This document shows, in pieces, positions 30,327-38,806 of a stretch of 64,000 nucleotides of DNA (positions are counted from its first letter, which is position 1; the number at the start of each line of letters is the position of its first letter). This DNA comes from Nocardioides sp. IC4_145 (lineage in GTDB: Bacteria > Actinomycetota > Actinomycetes > Propionibacteriales > Nocardioidaceae). The notes under the pieces are model-generated. The model searched no databases, was not told the origin of the DNA, and saw nothing but the letters and a program-made list of their open reading frames with translations. The DNA lies in the NCBI RefSeq assembly GCF_011250565.1, contig NZ_JAANMS010000015.1:1-64000 (forward strand). Direction: 5' to 3'. The position numbers and the translations under genes were made by a program.

Positions 30327-30362
30327 GGGTGCGCGTACCACCTGGAGGTGGTACGCGCACCC
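30327..30362. terminator. Perfect 17-bp stem-loop after the hydroxyacyl-CoA dehydrogenase gene
   Basis: Arms 30327-30343 and 30346-30362 are exact reverse complements (GGGTGCGCGTACCACCT on the left) separated by GG. It begins 4 nt after the dehydrogenase stop. The most perfect inverted repeat in the window; it should end transcription on the minus strand. Confidence 0.8.
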
Positions 30363-30366
30363 CACC

Positions 30367-31539
30367 TCAGCCGGCGTAGTCGTGGAAGCCCCGCCCGGTC
30401 TTGCGACCGAGGTGGCCGTCCGCGACGACCTTCTCCAGCATCGTGGCGGGGGCGAAGCCGTCGTGGCCGAACTCCGCGTGCAGCTCCTTCTCGATCGCCA
30501 GCGACACGTCGTTGCCGACGACGTCGAGGAGCTGGAAGGGCCCCATGGGGAAACCGGCCTCCTCCTTGATCGCGGTGTCGATCTCCTCGAGCGAGGCGGC
30601 GCCCGACTCGTGCAGCTTGACCGCGTCGTTGAGGTAGGGGAACAGCAGGCAGTTGACGATGAAGCCGGCCCGGTCGCCGCAGGAGACCGCGACCTTGCCG
30701 ACACGTGCGCAGAGCGCCCGGACGGTCTCGTCCACGTCGGCGCCGGTCTGCTCGGTGGTGACGACCTCGACGAGCTTCATGACGGGCGCGGGGTTGAAGA
30801 AGTGCATGCCGATGACCGACTCGGGGCGCGACGTGGCCGCGGCGCACGCGGCGATCGGGAGGCTCGAGGTGGTGGTGGCCAGGATCGCGCCGGGCTTGCA
30901 GATGCGGTCGAGGTCGGCGAAGAGCTCCTTCTTGACCGACAGCTCCTCGGCGATCGCCTCGACGACGAGGTCGGCGGTGGCCAGCGACGCGCGCGAGGTG
31001 GCGCCGGTCAGGCGGCCGAGGACGGCCTCCTTCTCCGACTCCTCGAGCTTGCCCTTGCTCACGAGGCGGTCCAGCGACTTCGCGATGGCGGCCTGGACAC
31101 CGGCGACCTTCTCCTCCGAGCGGCCGACGTAGACGACGTCGTACCCCTTCGCCGCGAAGACCTGGGCGATGCCGGAGGCCATGGTGCCGGTGCCGACGAC
31201 GCCGACCGTGGCGATCTCGTGGCGCAGCTGGGGCTCGGCCTGCTCGCCGCCCCGGGCCGCCTCGGCGAGGGTCGTGCCGTTCGCGGCCAGCTTCTCGAGG
31301 AGGTCGGCGGGCTGGTGCAGCGGGTCGCCGGTCTCGGCGTACCGCGCGGCGAGCTGGTCGCGCACCGTGGCGGCGCCCAGCTCGTCGACGGTCGCCAGCG
31401 GGCCCTGCGGGTAGCCGCAGCCGAAGCGCATGCCGGCGTCGATGTCGGCGGCCGAGGCGTAGCCGGACTCGAACATCCGGACCGCGTGGTTGAGGTACGG
31501 GAGGACCAGCGTCCGGGCGATCTGCTCGTTCGTCGTCAT
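30367..31539 (-). CDS. 3-hydroxyacyl-CoA dehydrogenase with extra N-terminal domain
   Basis: 390 residues. The NAD-binding domain begins only at about residue 108 (IATVGVVGTGTMASGIAQVF) and is followed by the normal C-terminal domain (SCGDRAGFIVNCLLFPYLND, then GFPMGPFQLLDVVGNDV). Ahead of it is a shorter second copy of the C-terminal domain: RTLVLPYLNHAVRMFESGYA, then GMRFGCGYPQGPLATVDELG. The order is thus C-like, N, C. Catalytic residues are expected at S/H in VIGMHFFNPAPVMKLVEVV. It oxidises 3-hydroxyacyl-CoA in beta-oxidation or reduces acetoacetyl-CoA toward 3-hydroxybutyryl-CoA. A TACC-N4-GGTA site lies 22 nt before its start. Confidence 0.92.
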   Translation of the reverse strand: MTTNEQIARTLVLPYLNHAVRMFESGYASAADIDAGMRFGCGYPQGPLATVDELGAATVRDQLAARYAETGDPLHQPADLLEKLAANGTTLAEAARGGEQAEPQLRHEIATVGVVGTGTMASGIAQVFAAKGYDVVYVGRSEEKVAGVQAAIAKSLDRLVSKGKLEESEKEAVLGRLTGATSRASLATADLVVEAIAEELSVKKELFADLDRICKPGAILATTTSSLPIAACAAATSRPESVIGMHFFNPAPVMKLVEVVTTEQTGADVDETVRALCARVGKVAVSCGDRAGFIVNCLLFPYLNDAVKLHESGAASLEEIDTAIKEEAGFPMGPFQLLDVVGNDVSLAIEKELHAEFGHDGFAPATMLEKVVADGHLGRKTGRGFHDYAG

Positions 31540-31561
31540 GGCGGGACTATGGCACGAGTGC

Positions 31562-31573
31562 TACCGGCTGGTA
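31562..31573. promoter_or_regulatory. TACC-N4-GGTA palindrome upstream of hydroxyacyl-CoA dehydrogenase
   Basis: CTACC-GGCT-GGTAAC, perfect in the eight defined bases, 23-34 nt before the ATG at 31539. On the minus strand CATAGT sits 6 nt before the ATG as a possible -10, so the site falls in the -10/-35 spacer region. The wider sequence TACCGGYTGGTAAC is shared with the site at 41042. Confidence 0.55.
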
Positions 31574-31641
31574 ACCCCTGGAACGGAGGCCGGACGAGGC
31601 GCTCGTCACACCGCCCGGAGCCGGTCGACCGGGCCGACCGG

Positions 31642-33189
31642 TCAGCCCGCCCGCTCGTCGGCCGGCACCTCGGCGATGGCGCCGGACCGGAGCCCCTGGC
31701 GGAAGTCGCGCAGCTCCTCACGCACGCGCGGCAGCAGCAGGTAGCACGCGAGCAGGTTGACCACCGCGCAGACGAAGAGCATCGCATCGGCGAAGTCGAC
31801 CACCGAGCCGAACGAGATCACCGTGCCGATGACGGTGAAGACGCAGAAGAGCGCCTTGAAGACCAGCTCGCTGGTCGGCGTACGACCGAACAGCGTCGTC
31901 CACGCCTTCATCGAGTAGTAGCTCCACGTGATCAGCGTCGAGAAGGCGAAGAGCGCGACCGCGATCGCGAGGACGACCGGGAACGACGGCAGGAACGTCT
32001 CGAACGCGTCGGACGTCACCAGTACGCCGTCGGGCACGGCGCCGCCTCCGGCGACCACGTCGCGCTGCTCGGAGTAGTAGGCGGTGTCGGCGATGACGAT
32101 CGTCAGCGCGGTCATCGTGCAGATCACGACCGTGTCGATGAAGGGCTCGAGCAGGGCGACGAAGCCCTCGCTGACCGGGTGCCGGGTCTTGACCGCGGAG
32201 TGGGCGATCGGCGCCGAGCCGACGCCCGCCTCGTTGGAGAAGGCGGCGCGCTGGAAGCCGACGATCAGCACGCCGATCGCCCCGCCCGCGACCCCCTCCG
32301 GCGCGAACGCCCCGGAGACGATCTCGCCCGCCGCCGCGCCGAGGCGGTCGGCGTTGCTGCCGATGACGAGCAGGCAGGCGCCGACGTAGATGAGGGCCAT
32401 CATCGGCACCAGCCGCGAGGTGACGACGCCGATGCTGGTGATGCCGCCGAGGATCACCGCACCGACCAGCAGCGCGAGCACGATCCCGAAGACCAGGGCC
32501 GACCCGGCGGAGCCGAGGAAGCCGTCCTCGCCGCCGGTCACCTCCTGCGCCTGCGCGAAGGTCTGGTTGGCCTGGAACATGTTGCCGCCCACCGCGCCGA
32601 AGAAGAACAGCGCCACGGCGAAGACCAGGGTGAGGGCTCGCGAGACGCCCGCGCCGAAGCGCTCGAAGGCGACCGGCAGGTACCGGAACGGCCCGCCGGT
32701 GACGGTGCCGTCCTCGTGCACCTCGCGGTACTTCACGCCGAGCGTGCACTCGACGAACTTCGTGCACATGCCGAGCAGGCCCGCCAGGATCATCCAGAAC
32801 GTCGCGCCGGGTCCGCCGATCGTCACGGCCGCACCGACGCCGGCGATGTTGCCGAGCCCCACCGTGCCGGAGACCGCCGAGGTGAGCGCCTGGAAGTGCG
32901 TGACCTCGCCCGGGTCGCTCGCGCGGGAGAACTTGCCGCGGACCAGGGCGATCGAGGTGCCGACCCCGCGGAACTGGATGCCGCGGAAGTAGACGGTGAA
33001 CACCGCCGCCGCCGCGACGAGCCACAGCACGATCAGCGGGAAGGAGTAGTCGCCCAGCGGCACCTCCCAGAAGACGACGCTGGTGACCGCGCTCGCGACC
33101 GGGTCGAAGGCGGCGTTGATCGACTCCTCGACCTCGCCCAGCCAGCCTCCGTGGGTCGTCTCGGCCATCGGCAGCGGCGCGGTCGTCAT
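31642..33189 (-). CDS. Alanine/glycine:cation symporter family protein
   Basis: 515 residues, with about ten membrane helices. The AGCS signature is visible: [26 protein letters not shown], then [29 protein letters not shown] and [20 protein letters not shown] (segments given in part). It takes up alanine or glycine with sodium or protons. ATG at 33189 or a second ATG seven codons later. The gene is divergent from nucS with 67 bp between; its end is 102 bp from the dehydrogenase gene, in the same orientation. Confidence 0.93.
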   Translation of the reverse strand: MTTAPLPMAETTHGGWLGEVEESINAAFDPVASAVTSVVFWEVPLGDYSFPLIVLWLVAAAAVFTVYFRGIQFRGVGTSIALVRGKFSRASDPGEVTHFQALTSAVSGTVGLGNIAGVGAAVTIGGPGATFWMILAGLLGMCTKFVECTLGVKYREVHEDGTVTGGPFRYLPVAFERFGAGVSRALTLVFAVALFFFGAVGGNMFQANQTFAQAQEVTGGEDGFLGSAGSALVFGIVLALLVGAVILGGITSIGVVTSRLVPMMALIYVGACLLVIGSNADRLGAAAGEIVSGAFAPEGVAGGAIGVLIVGFQRAAFSNEAGVGSAPIAHSAVKTRHPVSEGFVALLEPFIDTVVICTMTALTIVIADTAYYSEQRDVVAGGGAVPDGVLVTSDAFETFLPSFPVVLAIAVALFAFSTLITWSYYSMKAWTTLFGRTPTSELVFKALFCVFTVIGTVISFGSVVDFADAMLFVCAVVNLLACYLLLPRVREELRDFRQGLRSGAIAEVPADERAG

Positions 33190-33242
33190 GGTCCAGCACT
33201 CAACCCCAGGGACGGGCGGGCCGCAAGCGTCTCGGCGACGGG

Positions 33243-33248
33243 TAGATT
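33243..33248 (+). promoter_or_regulatory. -10 box of nucS
   Basis: TAGATT, 8 nt before the GTG at 33257, with no ribosome site between; suggests a leaderless transcript. Confidence 0.5.
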
Positions 33249-33256
33249 GCCCGCCC

Positions 33257-33934
33257 GTGAGACTCGTCGTTGCGCGCTGCCAGGTCGACTACGCGGGACG
33301 GCTCACGGCCCACCTCCCGATGGCCACCCGGGTGCTGATGATCAAGGCCGACGGCTCGGTGCTCGTGCACTCCGACGGCGGCTCCTACAAGCCGCTGAAC
33401 TGGATGTCCCCGCCGTGCGCGCTGCGCGAGGGCACCACCGAGGACGGCCGGGTCGAGTGGACGGTCACCAACCCCAAGTCCGACGACACCCTGCGGATCC
33501 TCATCGACGAGGTGCTCCACGAGTCCGTCCACGAGCTCGGCGTCGACCCCGGCCTGCAGAAGGACGGCGTCGAGAAGCACCTCCAGGAGCTGCTCGCCGA
33601 GCACCCGGCGACGCTCCAGCCCGGCCTGACACTCGTCCGGCGGGAGTTCCCGACCGCGATCGGTCCGGTCGACCTCATGTGCCGCGACGCCGAGGGCGCC
33701 AGCGTCGCGGTCGAGATCAAGCGGCGCGGCGAGATCGACGGCGTCGAGCAGCTCACCCGCTACCTCGAGCTGCTCAACCGCGACCCGCTGCTCTCCCCCG
33801 TCCGCGGCATCTTCGCCGCGCAGGAGATCAAGCCCCAGGCCCGCGTGCTCGCCACCGACCGCGGCATCGCCTGCGCGGTGGTCGACTACGACGCCCTGCG
33901 TGGGCTCGACGACCCCAGCCACCGGCTCTTCTGA
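33257..33934 (+). CDS. nucS: Endonuclease NucS (EndoMS)
   Basis: 225 residues, the usual length. NucS cuts both strands at mismatches and replaces MutS/MutL in actinobacteria. The N-terminal DNA-binding half starts [20 protein letters not shown]; the C-terminal nuclease half carries D139 (GPVDLMCRD), E153 and K155 ([20 protein letters not shown]). The C-terminus LDDPSHRLF resembles the sliding-clamp-binding tail of the family. The GTG start at 33257 is chosen because it gives the canonical N-terminus; the frame runs back to 33083 over the divergent gene. Confidence 0.96.
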   Translation: MRLVVARCQVDYAGRLTAHLPMATRVLMIKADGSVLVHSDGGSYKPLNWMSPPCALREGTTEDGRVEWTVTNPKSDDTLRILIDEVLHESVHELGVDPGLQKDGVEKHLQELLAEHPATLQPGLTLVRREFPTAIGPVDLMCRDAEGASVAVEIKRRGEIDGVEQLTRYLELLNRDPLLSPVRGIFAAQEIKPQARVLATDRGIACAVVDYDALRGLDDPSHRLF

Positions 33935-33948
33935 GGCCGGGTCCGCGG

Positions 33949-34515
33949 ATGCGCATCTTCCACGTCGCGACGCTCGCGGACTGGCAGGAGGCGACCCGCA
34001 CCGGCCGCTACACCACCTCGACGTACGGCGTCACGCTGGCCGAGGAGGGCTTCATCCACGCCAGCCGGGCCGACCAGTGGCAGGCCGTCCGCGAGCGGTG
34101 GTACGCCGACGCGTCGGAGCCGCTGGTGCTGCTGGTCGTCGAGACCGACCGGCTCTCGGCACCGGTCGTCGAGGAGCCCGCGCCGGGGACGACCGAGACC
34201 TTCCCGCACGTCTACGGGGCGATCGAGACCTCCGCGGTCGTGCAGGTCCTGCCGCTGGACGGGCCCGGCGCGCGGGCCGCGGACGCGTCGTTCAGCCGCC
34301 TGTTCCTCGGCGAGGTGGTGCACCGGGTCCTGCTGGCGTCGATCGTGCTCGTCGTGGTCGCGGTGCTCGCCGTGCTCGGCGAGGCGGTGGTGCCTGCCGA
34401 CGGCTGGGGCGTGGTGGTCGGCACGGCGGTCGGCCTGCTCGTCGGCATCCCCGTCGCGGCGGCGATCGCCCGCCGCAAGGAGCGGGCCCTCAGCGGGCTG
34501 CTGCCGCCATCCTGA
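33949..34515 (+). CDS. DUF952-domain protein with C-terminal membrane helices
   Basis: 188 residues. The first 105 match the DUF952 pattern: MRIFHVATLADWQEATRTGR, then EGFIHASRADQW, LVVETDRL and ETFPHVYGAI. Then come two membrane helices (RVLLASIVLVVVAVLAVLGE and VVVGTAVGLLVGIPVAAAI). DUF952 often occurs alone; the membrane extension is less usual. It begins 14 nt after nucS and is probably co-transcribed. The last 26 nt overlap the end of the convergent histidine kinase gene. Function unknown. Confidence 0.82.
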   Translation: MRIFHVATLADWQEATRTGRYTTSTYGVTLAEEGFIHASRADQWQAVRERWYADASEPLVLLVVETDRLSAPVVEEPAPGTTETFPHVYGAIETSAVVQVLPLDGPGARAADASFSRLFLGEVVHRVLLASIVLVVVAVLAVLGEAVVPADGWGVVVGTAVGLLVGIPVAAAIARRKERALSGLLPPS

Positions 34516-35956
34516 CGACCACGGTGGTCCCCACGCCGGGCTCCGAGCGGACCTCGATGGTGCCGCCGTGCGCCTCGACGACGGCGCGGGCGATCGGCAG
34601 GCCGAGGCCGGCGCCGGGGACCTGGTCGCGGACGGCCGACGGCGCGCGGTAGAGCCGGTCGAAGACCTGCTCGACCTCCTCGCGGCTCATGCCGGCCCCG
34701 GTGTCGTCGACGCGCAGCTCGACCTCGCCGGTGGCGGCCCGCTCGACGGTGAGCACCACGCGGCCGCCGGGCGCGGTGAACTTCACCGCGTTGCCCAGCA
34801 GGTTGCCGACCACCTGCCCCAGGCGGCCGGCGTCGCCGAGCACGACGAGCTCCTCGTCCGGCCGCGCCTCGACGACCACGCGCACGCCACGGCTGCGGGC
34901 GGCGAGCCGGGAGTCCTCCACCGCGGCACGGACGACCTCCTCGAGGTCGACCGGCGCGCGGACGACCTCGATCTCCTCCGTCTGCATCTGCGCGAGCGTC
35001 AGCAGGTCGTTGACCAGGCGCAGCTCGCGCCGGGCGTTGCGGTCGATCACCCCGAGCATCCGCCGGGCCTGCGGGCCGAGCTCCTCGTCGGCGAGGTCGC
35101 CCAGCAGCTCGGCGTAGCCGACGATCGAGGTGAGCGGGGTCCGCAGCTCGTGGGAGACGGTCGCGAGGAACTCCTCGCGGATCCGGTCGGCCGTCTCCTG
35201 GATCCGCCGCCGCTCGCTGACGTCGCGGACGGCCGCCGCGACGAGCATGCCGTCGTCGGTGTCGATCGGAGACAGCGAGATCTCGACGGGGAACTCGGTG
35301 CCGTCGCGGCGCACGGCGTACAGCTCGCGGCCCTGCCCCATCCCGCGCACCACCGGCGCGGCGACGTACCCCGCGCGCTGGGCGACGTGCCCGTGCCGGA
35401 ACCGCTCGGGCACCAGCCGCTCGACCGGGCAGCCGACCAGCTCACCGGGCTCGTAGCCGAAGACCCGGTCGACCTGCCGGTTGCTCATCACCACCACGCC
35501 GTCGGCGTCGACGATGACCGTCGGGTCCGGCGCGGCCTCGATCAGCTCGCGGAACTGCCGCTCCTGGCGGCGGCGCTCGGTGACGTCGCGGACGGTGGCG
35601 CAGACGTACGCCGTGCCGTCGACGTCGATGCGCGCCAGCGAGATCTCGGCGGGGAACTCCGAGCCGTCCGCACGCACCGCGGCCAGCTGGAGCAGGCCCA
35701 TCGGCCGTTGGCCGTGGACGCGGGTGAACCGGTCCCGCCGGCCGGGGTGGGCCGCTCGCGCGGCGGCGGGGACCAGGGTCTCCACCGGACTGCCGACCAG
35801 GTCGTCGGGCGCGAGCCCGAACACCGCCTCGCAACGGGAGTTGGCGGCCACGACGGTGCCGCGGTCGTCGGTGACGACGATGGCGTCCGGGGAGGCCTCG
35901 AAGACGCCCGCGAACAGCCGGGGGTCGCCGACAGCACCCTCTCCCCCGGATCCCAT
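34490..35956 (-). CDS. PAS-domain sensor histidine kinase
   Basis: 488 residues, soluble. Two PAS domains in tandem (about 12-130 and 136-250; each ends with VRDVTERR or VRDVSERR) are followed by a HisKA domain with phospho-acceptor H269 (FLATVSHELRTPLTSIVGYA) and an HATPase domain (LLGNAVKFTAPGG, DDTGAGM, GAGLGLPIARAVVEAHGG). No membrane segment, so it senses a cytoplasmic signal. No response regulator is adjacent. Start set at the ATG at 35956: TAGAGT lies 7 nt before it, and the 17 codons further upstream look like a non-coding leader. Confidence 0.92.
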   Translation of the reverse strand: MGSGGEGAVGDPRLFAGVFEASPDAIVVTDDRGTVVAANSRCEAVFGLAPDDLVGSPVETLVPAAARAAHPGRRDRFTRVHGQRPMGLLQLAAVRADGSEFPAEISLARIDVDGTAYVCATVRDVTERRRQERQFRELIEAAPDPTVIVDADGVVVMSNRQVDRVFGYEPGELVGCPVERLVPERFRHGHVAQRAGYVAAPVVRGMGQGRELYAVRRDGTEFPVEISLSPIDTDDGMLVAAAVRDVSERRRIQETADRIREEFLATVSHELRTPLTSIVGYAELLGDLADEELGPQARRMLGVIDRNARRELRLVNDLLTLAQMQTEEIEVVRAPVDLEEVVRAAVEDSRLAARSRGVRVVVEARPDEELVVLGDAGRLGQVVGNLLGNAVKFTAPGGRVVLTVERAATGEVELRVDDTGAGMSREEVEQVFDRLYRAPSAVRDQVPGAGLGLPIARAVVEAHGGTIEVRSEPGVGTTVVVRMAAAAR

Positions 35957-35963
35957 GCCCGGA

Positions 35964-35969
35964 ACTCTA
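35964..35969 (-). promoter_or_regulatory. Leaderless -10 box of the PAS kinase
   Basis: TAGAGT on the minus strand, 7 nt before the ATG at 35956. It overlaps the last bases of the upstream oxidase gene. Confidence 0.5.
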
Positions 35970-36944
35970 GGGCTTCGCGGCCCCATCGGCGGACGAGGTA
36001 CCGACAAGACGCGCCACCTCGTCCGCGCAGCCCCAGCTCAACGTCACGCCCGCTCCGCCGTGGCCGTAGCAGTGCACGACCCTGCCGACGCGCTCGACCC
36101 GCACCGCGGGCCGCGCCGGACGCAGGCCGACCCGGTGTCGCAGCACCCGGGCGCCGGCGAGCGCCGGCACCAGCCGGGTCGCGCGCTCGAGGATCTCGGC
36201 CGCCGCCTCGGGAGACGGGGTCCGGCTCCAGTCGCCCTCCTCCTCGGTGCCGCCGACGACGATGTCCGCGGTGCGCGGGACGACGTACGTCGGCGGGCGG
36301 GCGGCGCCGTCCCCGCGGTCATCACCGCCGCCGTCGAGCCACCACCGGTCCAGGCCGACCTGCTCGAGGTGGAGCACCTGCCCGCGCACCGGCACCACCG
36401 ACAGGTCGGCCGCCAGCAGCCGGGCTCCGATGCCCGCGCAGTCGACGACGACGTCGCCACCGGGCGGCAGGTCGCGCAGGTTCAGCCGGGTGAGCGTGCC
36501 GCCGAGCGACTCCACCCGGTCGGTCAGCCAGCGCAGGTACGTCGGCATCTCGACCACCGGCGCCGTGAACGTCCAGCCGGCGGCCCAGCCGGCCGGGACC
36601 CGGTCGGTCCGCTCCAGGCCGGTCCGCTCCAGGCCGGGCACCGCGGGCAGCCACCACGGGTCCGCCTGTGCCGTCGCGTGCACCTCGGTGCCGGGCAGCA
36701 TCCGCACCCCGGTCCCGTCCTGCTCGGCGAGCCGGGCGAGGGCGTCGTACGTGGTGCGCGACCAGGCGGTGACGCGGTCCTGCGGGAGGGCCCGGTAGGG
36801 GTACCAGATCGCGGCCGCCACCGCGGAGGTCGTCTCCAGCGGCAGGTCCCGCGCCACCACGTCGACCCGGTGGCCCGCCTCGAGCAGGCGAACCGCGCAG
36901 CTCAGCCCGCTGACGCCCGCCCCGACCACGATGACCCGTGCCAC
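35967..36944 (-). CDS. D-amino-acid-oxidase-like FAD enzyme
   Basis: 325 residues. The N-terminal ARVIVVGAGVSGLSCAVRLL is a GXGXXG dinucleotide fold; SAVAAAIWYPYRALP and ATRLVPAL with RHRVGLRPARPAVRVER and CYGHGGAGVTLSWGCA near the C-terminus are typical of D-amino-acid oxidase and its close relatives. It would oxidise a D-amino acid to the keto acid with O2. The length is that of DAO. A direct 15-bp duplication (36606-36635) adds GLERT twice in a surface region. GTG start at 36944. Ends 11 nt before the PAS kinase start. Confidence 0.85.
   Translation of the reverse strand: MARVIVVGAGVSGLSCAVRLLEAGHRVDVVARDLPLETTSAVAAAIWYPYRALPQDRVTAWSRTTYDALARLAEQDGTGVRMLPGTEVHATAQADPWWLPAVPGLERTGLERTDRVPAGWAAGWTFTAPVVEMPTYLRWLTDRVESLGGTLTRLNLRDLPPGGDVVVDCAGIGARLLAADLSVVPVRGQVLHLEQVGLDRWWLDGGGDDRGDGAARPPTYVVPRTADIVVGGTEEEGDWSRTPSPEAAAEILERATRLVPALAGARVLRHRVGLRPARPAVRVERVGRVVHCYGHGGAGVTLSWGCADEVARLVGTSSADGAAKP
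36606..36635. repeat. Perfect 15-bp tandem duplication inside the oxidase gene
   Basis: GGTCCGCTCCAGGCC occurs twice in a row (36606-36620 and 36621-36635). It stays in frame and gives GLERT-GLERT in the protein. Confidence 0.85.
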
Positions 36945-37011
36945 GGGGACAGTGTGGCAGGGCGCCGACCGGACGGCCGGCGATCAGGCTCCCGCGGTCA
37001 CGCTGCGCGGA

Positions 37012-37536
37012 TCAGGCCCCGGCGATGCGCGGGGCGGTCGGGTCGGTCTGGCCGCCGCCCTGCTCGCGGGCGACGTAGTCCTCGATGTCGTCGATGTCGT
37101 CGGCGTTGCGCTTCACCACGGCGAGCAGGTCGCTCATCGTGGCGACCTCCTCCACCTGCTCCTTGATGAACCACTGCAGGAACTGCTCGGAGGCGAAGTC
37201 GTGCTCCTCGCGCGCCGTGCGCAGCAGCGACCCGATCTGCTCGGTGACCCGCTTCTCCTGCTCCAGCGCGAGCGCGACCGGGGCGACCACGCCGTCGAAG
37301 CCGGAGACCGGCGCGTCGACACCGGGGACGACCGCGTCGGCGTCGGTGTCGAGGAGGTACTGCACCATCATCATCGCGTGGTCGCGCTCCTCGAGCGCCT
37401 GGGCGTAGAAGAACGCGGCCATCTGCGGCATCGTCAGCGCGTCGTAGTGCACTGCGATCGCGAGGTACTGGTTGTGGGCGGCCAGCTCGTGGCCGATCTG
37501 GGCGTTGAGCTGCTCGACGAAGCGGGGGGCGACCAT
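37012..37536 (-). CDS. Ferritin
   Basis: 174 residues, non-haem ferritin. Predicted ferroxidase residues are E17, E50 and H53 (EERDHAMMM), E94, Q127 and E130 (FIKEQVEE). Stores iron as a mineral core in a 24-mer cage. The ATG at 37536 overlaps the stop of the 86-residue gene by one base (TGATG), so translation is coupled. The pair sits behind a candidate iron box at 37818-37836. Closest to the actinobacterial BfrB type; no haem-binding Met was looked for beyond the sequence. Confidence 0.92.
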   Translation of the reverse strand: MVAPRFVEQLNAQIGHELAAHNQYLAIAVHYDALTMPQMAAFFYAQALEERDHAMMMVQYLLDTDADAVVPGVDAPVSGFDGVVAPVALALEQEKRVTEQIGSLLRTAREEHDFASEQFLQWFIKEQVEEVATMSDLLAVVKRNADDIDDIEDYVAREQGGGQTDPTAPRIAGA

Positions 37537-37796
37537 CAGGCGACCCTACTCAGGTCCTTCTTGGTGACCTTGCCCCCGTCGACGCGGACCAGCTTGCGCT
37601 TCTTGACGGTGTAGCCCTCGGGCAGCGTGCCCTCCTTGAGCATGCGCAGCGGGCAGCGGCCGCACTTGGTCCTGGACTCGCAGCACTCGCGCTTCGGGAG
37701 CTTGCGCGGCTTCTCGGCGAGCGCGGCGGCGGCGGCGGCCTTGGCCTTCTTGGCCTTGACCTTCGCCCTGTCCTTCTTGCTCTCGGACTTGCCCAC
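37536..37796 (-). CDS. Small Lys/Ala-rich protein with a CCxxxxxxCxxC motif
   Basis: 86 residues from the GTG at 37796. The N-terminal half is a basic Lys/Ala stretch (KVKAKKAKAAAAAALAEKP), the middle has four cysteines in KRECCESRTKCGRCPLRML, and the C-terminus is basic again (KKRKLVRVDGGKVTKKDL). The cysteines could hold zinc or an iron-sulfur group. Not recognised as a named family. It is the first gene of a two-gene unit with ferritin, behind a TACAGT box and a candidate iron box, suggesting a role in iron handling or DNA/RNA binding linked to it. Confidence 0.8.
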   Translation of the reverse strand: MGKSESKKDRAKVKAKKAKAAAAAALAEKPRKLPKRECCESRTKCGRCPLRMLKEGTLPEGYTVKKRKLVRVDGGKVTKKDLSRVA

Positions 37797-37803
37797 GCAC
37801 GGG

Positions 37804-37809
37804 ACTGTA
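37804..37809 (-). promoter_or_regulatory. Leaderless -10 box of the ferritin operon
   Basis: TACAGT on the minus strand, 7 nt before the GTG at 37796. Confidence 0.5.
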
Positions 37810-37817
37810 GCAGCAGC

Positions 37818-37836
37818 TTAGGTGAGCCTTCCCTGT
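37818..37836. promoter_or_regulatory. Candidate IdeR/DtxR iron box
   Basis: TTAGGTGAGCCTTCCCTGT agrees at about 15 of 19 positions with the consensus as I recall it, TWAGGTWAGSCTWACCTWA. It covers 22-40 nt before the first gene of the ferritin unit, over the -35 region. IdeR/DtxR proteins control ferritin genes in actinobacteria. Confidence 0.5.
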
Positions 37837-37891
37837 CTTCCCGGTCACGTCCCGCGGTGTGGTCATCGGCCGTCGCGGGCACCGCACCCGC

Positions 37892-38710
37892 ATGGGACGG
37901 ATCCGGGTCGGCATCTCGGGATGGACCTACCGTGGCTGGCGCGGCGACTTCTACCCGACCGGGCTGGTGCAGCGCCGCGAGCTCGCGTACGCCGCCGAGC
38001 GGATGACCTCGATCGAGATCAACGGCTCCTTCTACTCGCTCCAGCGCCCCACGTCGTACGCCGCCTGGCGGGACCAGACGCCGGACGGCTTCGTCTTCGC
38101 GGTCAAGGGCGGCCGCTACATCACCCACCTGAAACGCCTGCGCGACGTGGACGCCGCGCTGGCCAACTTCTTCGCCTCCGGCGTCCTCGCGCTGGGCCCG
38201 AAGCTCGGCCCGTTCCTCTGGCAGCTGCCCGAGCGGCTCACCTTCGACGCGGGCCTCGTCGACGACTTCTTCTCCCGCCTCCCGCGCACCACGACCGAGG
38301 CCGCGGCGCTGGCGGCCGGGCACGACGAGAAGGTGCCCGAGGACCGCGCGCTGACCGTCGCCGACGCCGACCGGCCGCTGCGGCACGCGCTGGAGTTCCG
38401 CAGCGAGACCTGGTGCACCGACGAGGCGTTCGACCTGATGCGCCGGCACGGCGTCGCGTGCGTCGTCGCCGACACCGCCCGCCGCTTCCCGATGCCCGAG
38501 CAGGTCACCGCCGACCACGTCTACGTCCGGTTGCACGGCGACACCGAGCTGTACGCCAGCGGCTACTCCCCCGAGGCCCTCGACCGCTGGGCCGAGAAGT
38601 GCCGGGCCTGGGCCGAGCACGGCGACGTCTTCGTCTACTTCGACAACGACGCCAAGGGCTACGCCCCCCACGACGCCGTCGCCCTCCTCGAGCGCCTACG
38701 CGCTGGTTGA
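37892..38710 (+). CDS. DUF72-domain protein
   Basis: 272 residues, TIM-barrel DUF72 (YecE-like). Motifs: RIRVGISGWTYRGWRGDFYP, SIEINGSFYSLQRP, FVFAVKGGRYITHLKRL, LEFRSETWC and VYVRLHGDTELYASGYS followed by VFVYFDNDAKGYAPHDA. Function is unknown; genes of this family are widespread. The ATG at 37892 is used; an alternative GTG 11 codons earlier is less likely. It is divergent from the ferritin unit, with the iron box between them. Repeats begin within its last three codons. Confidence 0.88.
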   Translation: MGRIRVGISGWTYRGWRGDFYPTGLVQRRELAYAAERMTSIEINGSFYSLQRPTSYAAWRDQTPDGFVFAVKGGRYITHLKRLRDVDAALANFFASGVLALGPKLGPFLWQLPERLTFDAGLVDDFFSRLPRTTTEAAALAAGHDEKVPEDRALTVADADRPLRHALEFRSETWCTDEAFDLMRRHGVACVVADTARRFPMPEQVTADHVYVRLHGDTELYASGYSPEALDRWAEKCRAWAEHGDVFVYFDNDAKGYAPHDAVALLERLRAG

Positions 38711-38784
38711 GCAGGGAGGCGCCCCAGCGCCGACCCCCGCTGGTTGAGCAGGGAGGCGCCCCAGCGCCGACCGTGTCGAAACCC
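38702..38784 (+). repeat. Intergenic repeat, two forward copies
   Basis: GCTGGTTGAGCAGGGAGGCG followed by CCCCAGCGCCGACC occurs at 38702 and again at 38739 (37-bp step). The second copy continues to GTGTCGAAACCCC. The first copy overlaps the end of the DUF72 gene. These are inverted relative to the cluster at 38807-38968. Confidence 0.85.
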
Positions 38785-38806
38785 CGCGAGCGACGCAGGG
38801 CAGCAA

